Part shown: one piece after another, positions 6,735-7,388 of the stretch
Layout of the letters: the number at the start of each line of letters is the position of its first letter
Position numbering within the stretch: position 1 is the stretch's first letter
DNA from: Flavobacteriales bacterium UBA720
GTDB taxonomy: Bacteria; Bacteroidota; Bacteroidia; Flavobacteriales; Weeksellaceae
DNA length: 7,388 nucleotides
Assembly (NCBI GenBank): GCA_002297505.1
Contig: DBLQ01000074.1
Coordinates: forward strand, 352 to 7,739
Direction of reading: 5' to 3'
Position numbers and translations under genes: made by a program
The notes under the pieces: generated by a model
The model's input: the letters and a program-made list of their open reading frames with translations, nothing else
Databases searched by the model: none
What the model was told of the DNA's origin: nothing

Positions 6735-7388
6735 TGGTTTAGAGTTAAGAGTTTGTGATTTAAGGTTTTCATAGATGATGAGTCCATTGGTGGCAATAAC
6801 TTTTTCTCCTTCTTTAAGTGACCCTTCTACATAGGTGATATCATTATTGGATGCAATTTCGGCCACATGTCTTACTTCCAGATCGCAATCCTTTTTGTAC
6901 ACCACCACATAACTTTGATTATTATCAAATATGAGCGCCTTTGTGGGAACTGCCAAAGCATCAATTCCTTTTGATTTGATAGGAAGAATGATGTCCGCAG
7001 ACATACCCGGGCGAAGTTGCATACCATTATTATCCATGATGATCTTAGCTTTTAATACTCTTTCATTTTCATCAAAAACCTGTGAGATGGCATCAATTTT
7101 TCCTGAGAATTTGTCATCTGGAAAAGCGAGGGTTCGTATGGTTGCCGGCTGATTCACATAGATGTGGCGCATATTGGTCGCATATACATTTGCCATCACC
7201 CAGACTTTACTTAAGTTGGAAACCGTAAAAAGCTTATCACCACCTGCAGACACAGGCATGCCATCCGAAATATTTTTTTCAATAATATAACCGTCTGCCG
7301 GCGATTTGATAATTAAATCATTCTTCGATGCAGAGTAGAGCTGCATGTTTTTGCTGGTCTTCGCAATGTTTGATTTAAGAATCTGAAC
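6732..7388 (-). CDS. czcB: Partial periplasmic adaptor subunit of RND metal efflux (CzcB/CusB type, 5' end outside window)
   Basis: This is the C-terminal 218 residues of a membrane fusion protein that bridges the RND pump and the outer-membrane channel. The frame is open to the window edge, so the ATG at 7346 is internal and the signal or lipid-anchor region is missing. In visible numbering, about 1-25 is the end of the alpha-hairpin (ILKSNIAKTSKNMQLYSAS). About 26-60 is the second lipoyl half (IIKSPADGYIIEKNISDG, FTVSNLSKVWVMANVY). About 61-150 is the beta-barrel (DENERVLKAKI, LRPGMSADIILPI, AVPTKALIFD). About 151-218 is the membrane-proximal domain (VYKKDCDLEVRHVAE, LKEGEKVIATNGL). No Met-rich metal-binding segment or His-rich C-terminal tail is visible. 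The gene overlaps the pump start by one base and should be co-transcribed with it; the operon promoter and probably the channel gene lie upstream. The symbol reflects family fit only. Confidence 0.9.
   Translation of the reverse strand, partial: VQILKSNIAKTSKNMQLYSASKNDLIIKSPADGYIIEKNISDGMPVSAGGDKLFTVSNLSKVWVMANVYATNMRHIYVNQPATIRTLAFPDDKFSGKIDAISQVFDENERVLKAKIIMDNNGMQLRPGMSADIILPIKSKGIDALAVPTKALIFDNNQSYVVVYKKDCDLEVRHVAEIASNNDITYVEGSLKEGEKVIATNGLIIYENLKSQTLNSKP

Noticed and set aside
6614..6796. 60-residue minus-strand frame across the adaptor-pump junction
   Set aside because: It overlaps the ends of two real genes in a different frame and has no motif or start signal.

Overview
The window looks like chromosomal DNA of a Bacteroidota member, most likely a Chryseobacterium-like flavobacterium. 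This is inferred from moderate GC content, AT-rich gene starts without a Shine-Dalgarno sequence, and two secreted proteins carrying a C-terminal module I associate with that group (an Asn-Trp-Pro-Met segment, then Gly-Met-Met-Val-Tyr/Phe-Asp). No RNA gene, insertion sequence, CRISPR array or phage gene was found.

Left part, plus strand (1-2580): the 3' part of a large surface or secreted beta-domain protein (PKD/Ig-like, SdrD-B-like and cadherin-like/tandem-95 domains) is followed 50 bp later by a 219-residue secreted protein ending in a related module. A rho-independent terminator closes the pair. The two probably form an operon for cell-surface proteins of unknown function. The module occurs once at the end of the first protein and about twice in the second.

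Middle part (2581-3633): this AT-rich stretch has no intact gene. It holds a second, stronger plus-strand terminator hairpin with no gene of its own, and a minus-strand AraC-family regulator broken by two nonsense codons and a frameshift and lacking its second helix-turn-helix. Further along the minus strand is a less certain decayed coding remnant. The minus-strand terminator of the efflux operon closes the region. It reads as a gene graveyard between two convergent operons.

Right part, minus strand (3634-7388): a CusA/CzcA-type heavy-metal RND efflux pump (1032 residues) is preceded by the C-terminal part of its periplasmic adaptor (CzcB/CusB type), whose start lies beyond the window. The stop of the adaptor and the start of the pump overlap as TAATG. 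Together they would form the inner-membrane and periplasmic parts of a tripartite metal-ion exporter, with the outer-membrane channel and any regulator outside the window. The pump lacks the three CusA copper-binding methionines and carries two unusual residues near the proton-relay positions, so divalent metal ions are a more likely substrate than Cu(I)/Ag(I).

Most of the window is ordinary. I found no convincing new system; the points worth a second look are the repeated surface-protein module, the broken regulator, the orphan terminator and the relay-site changes in the pump.
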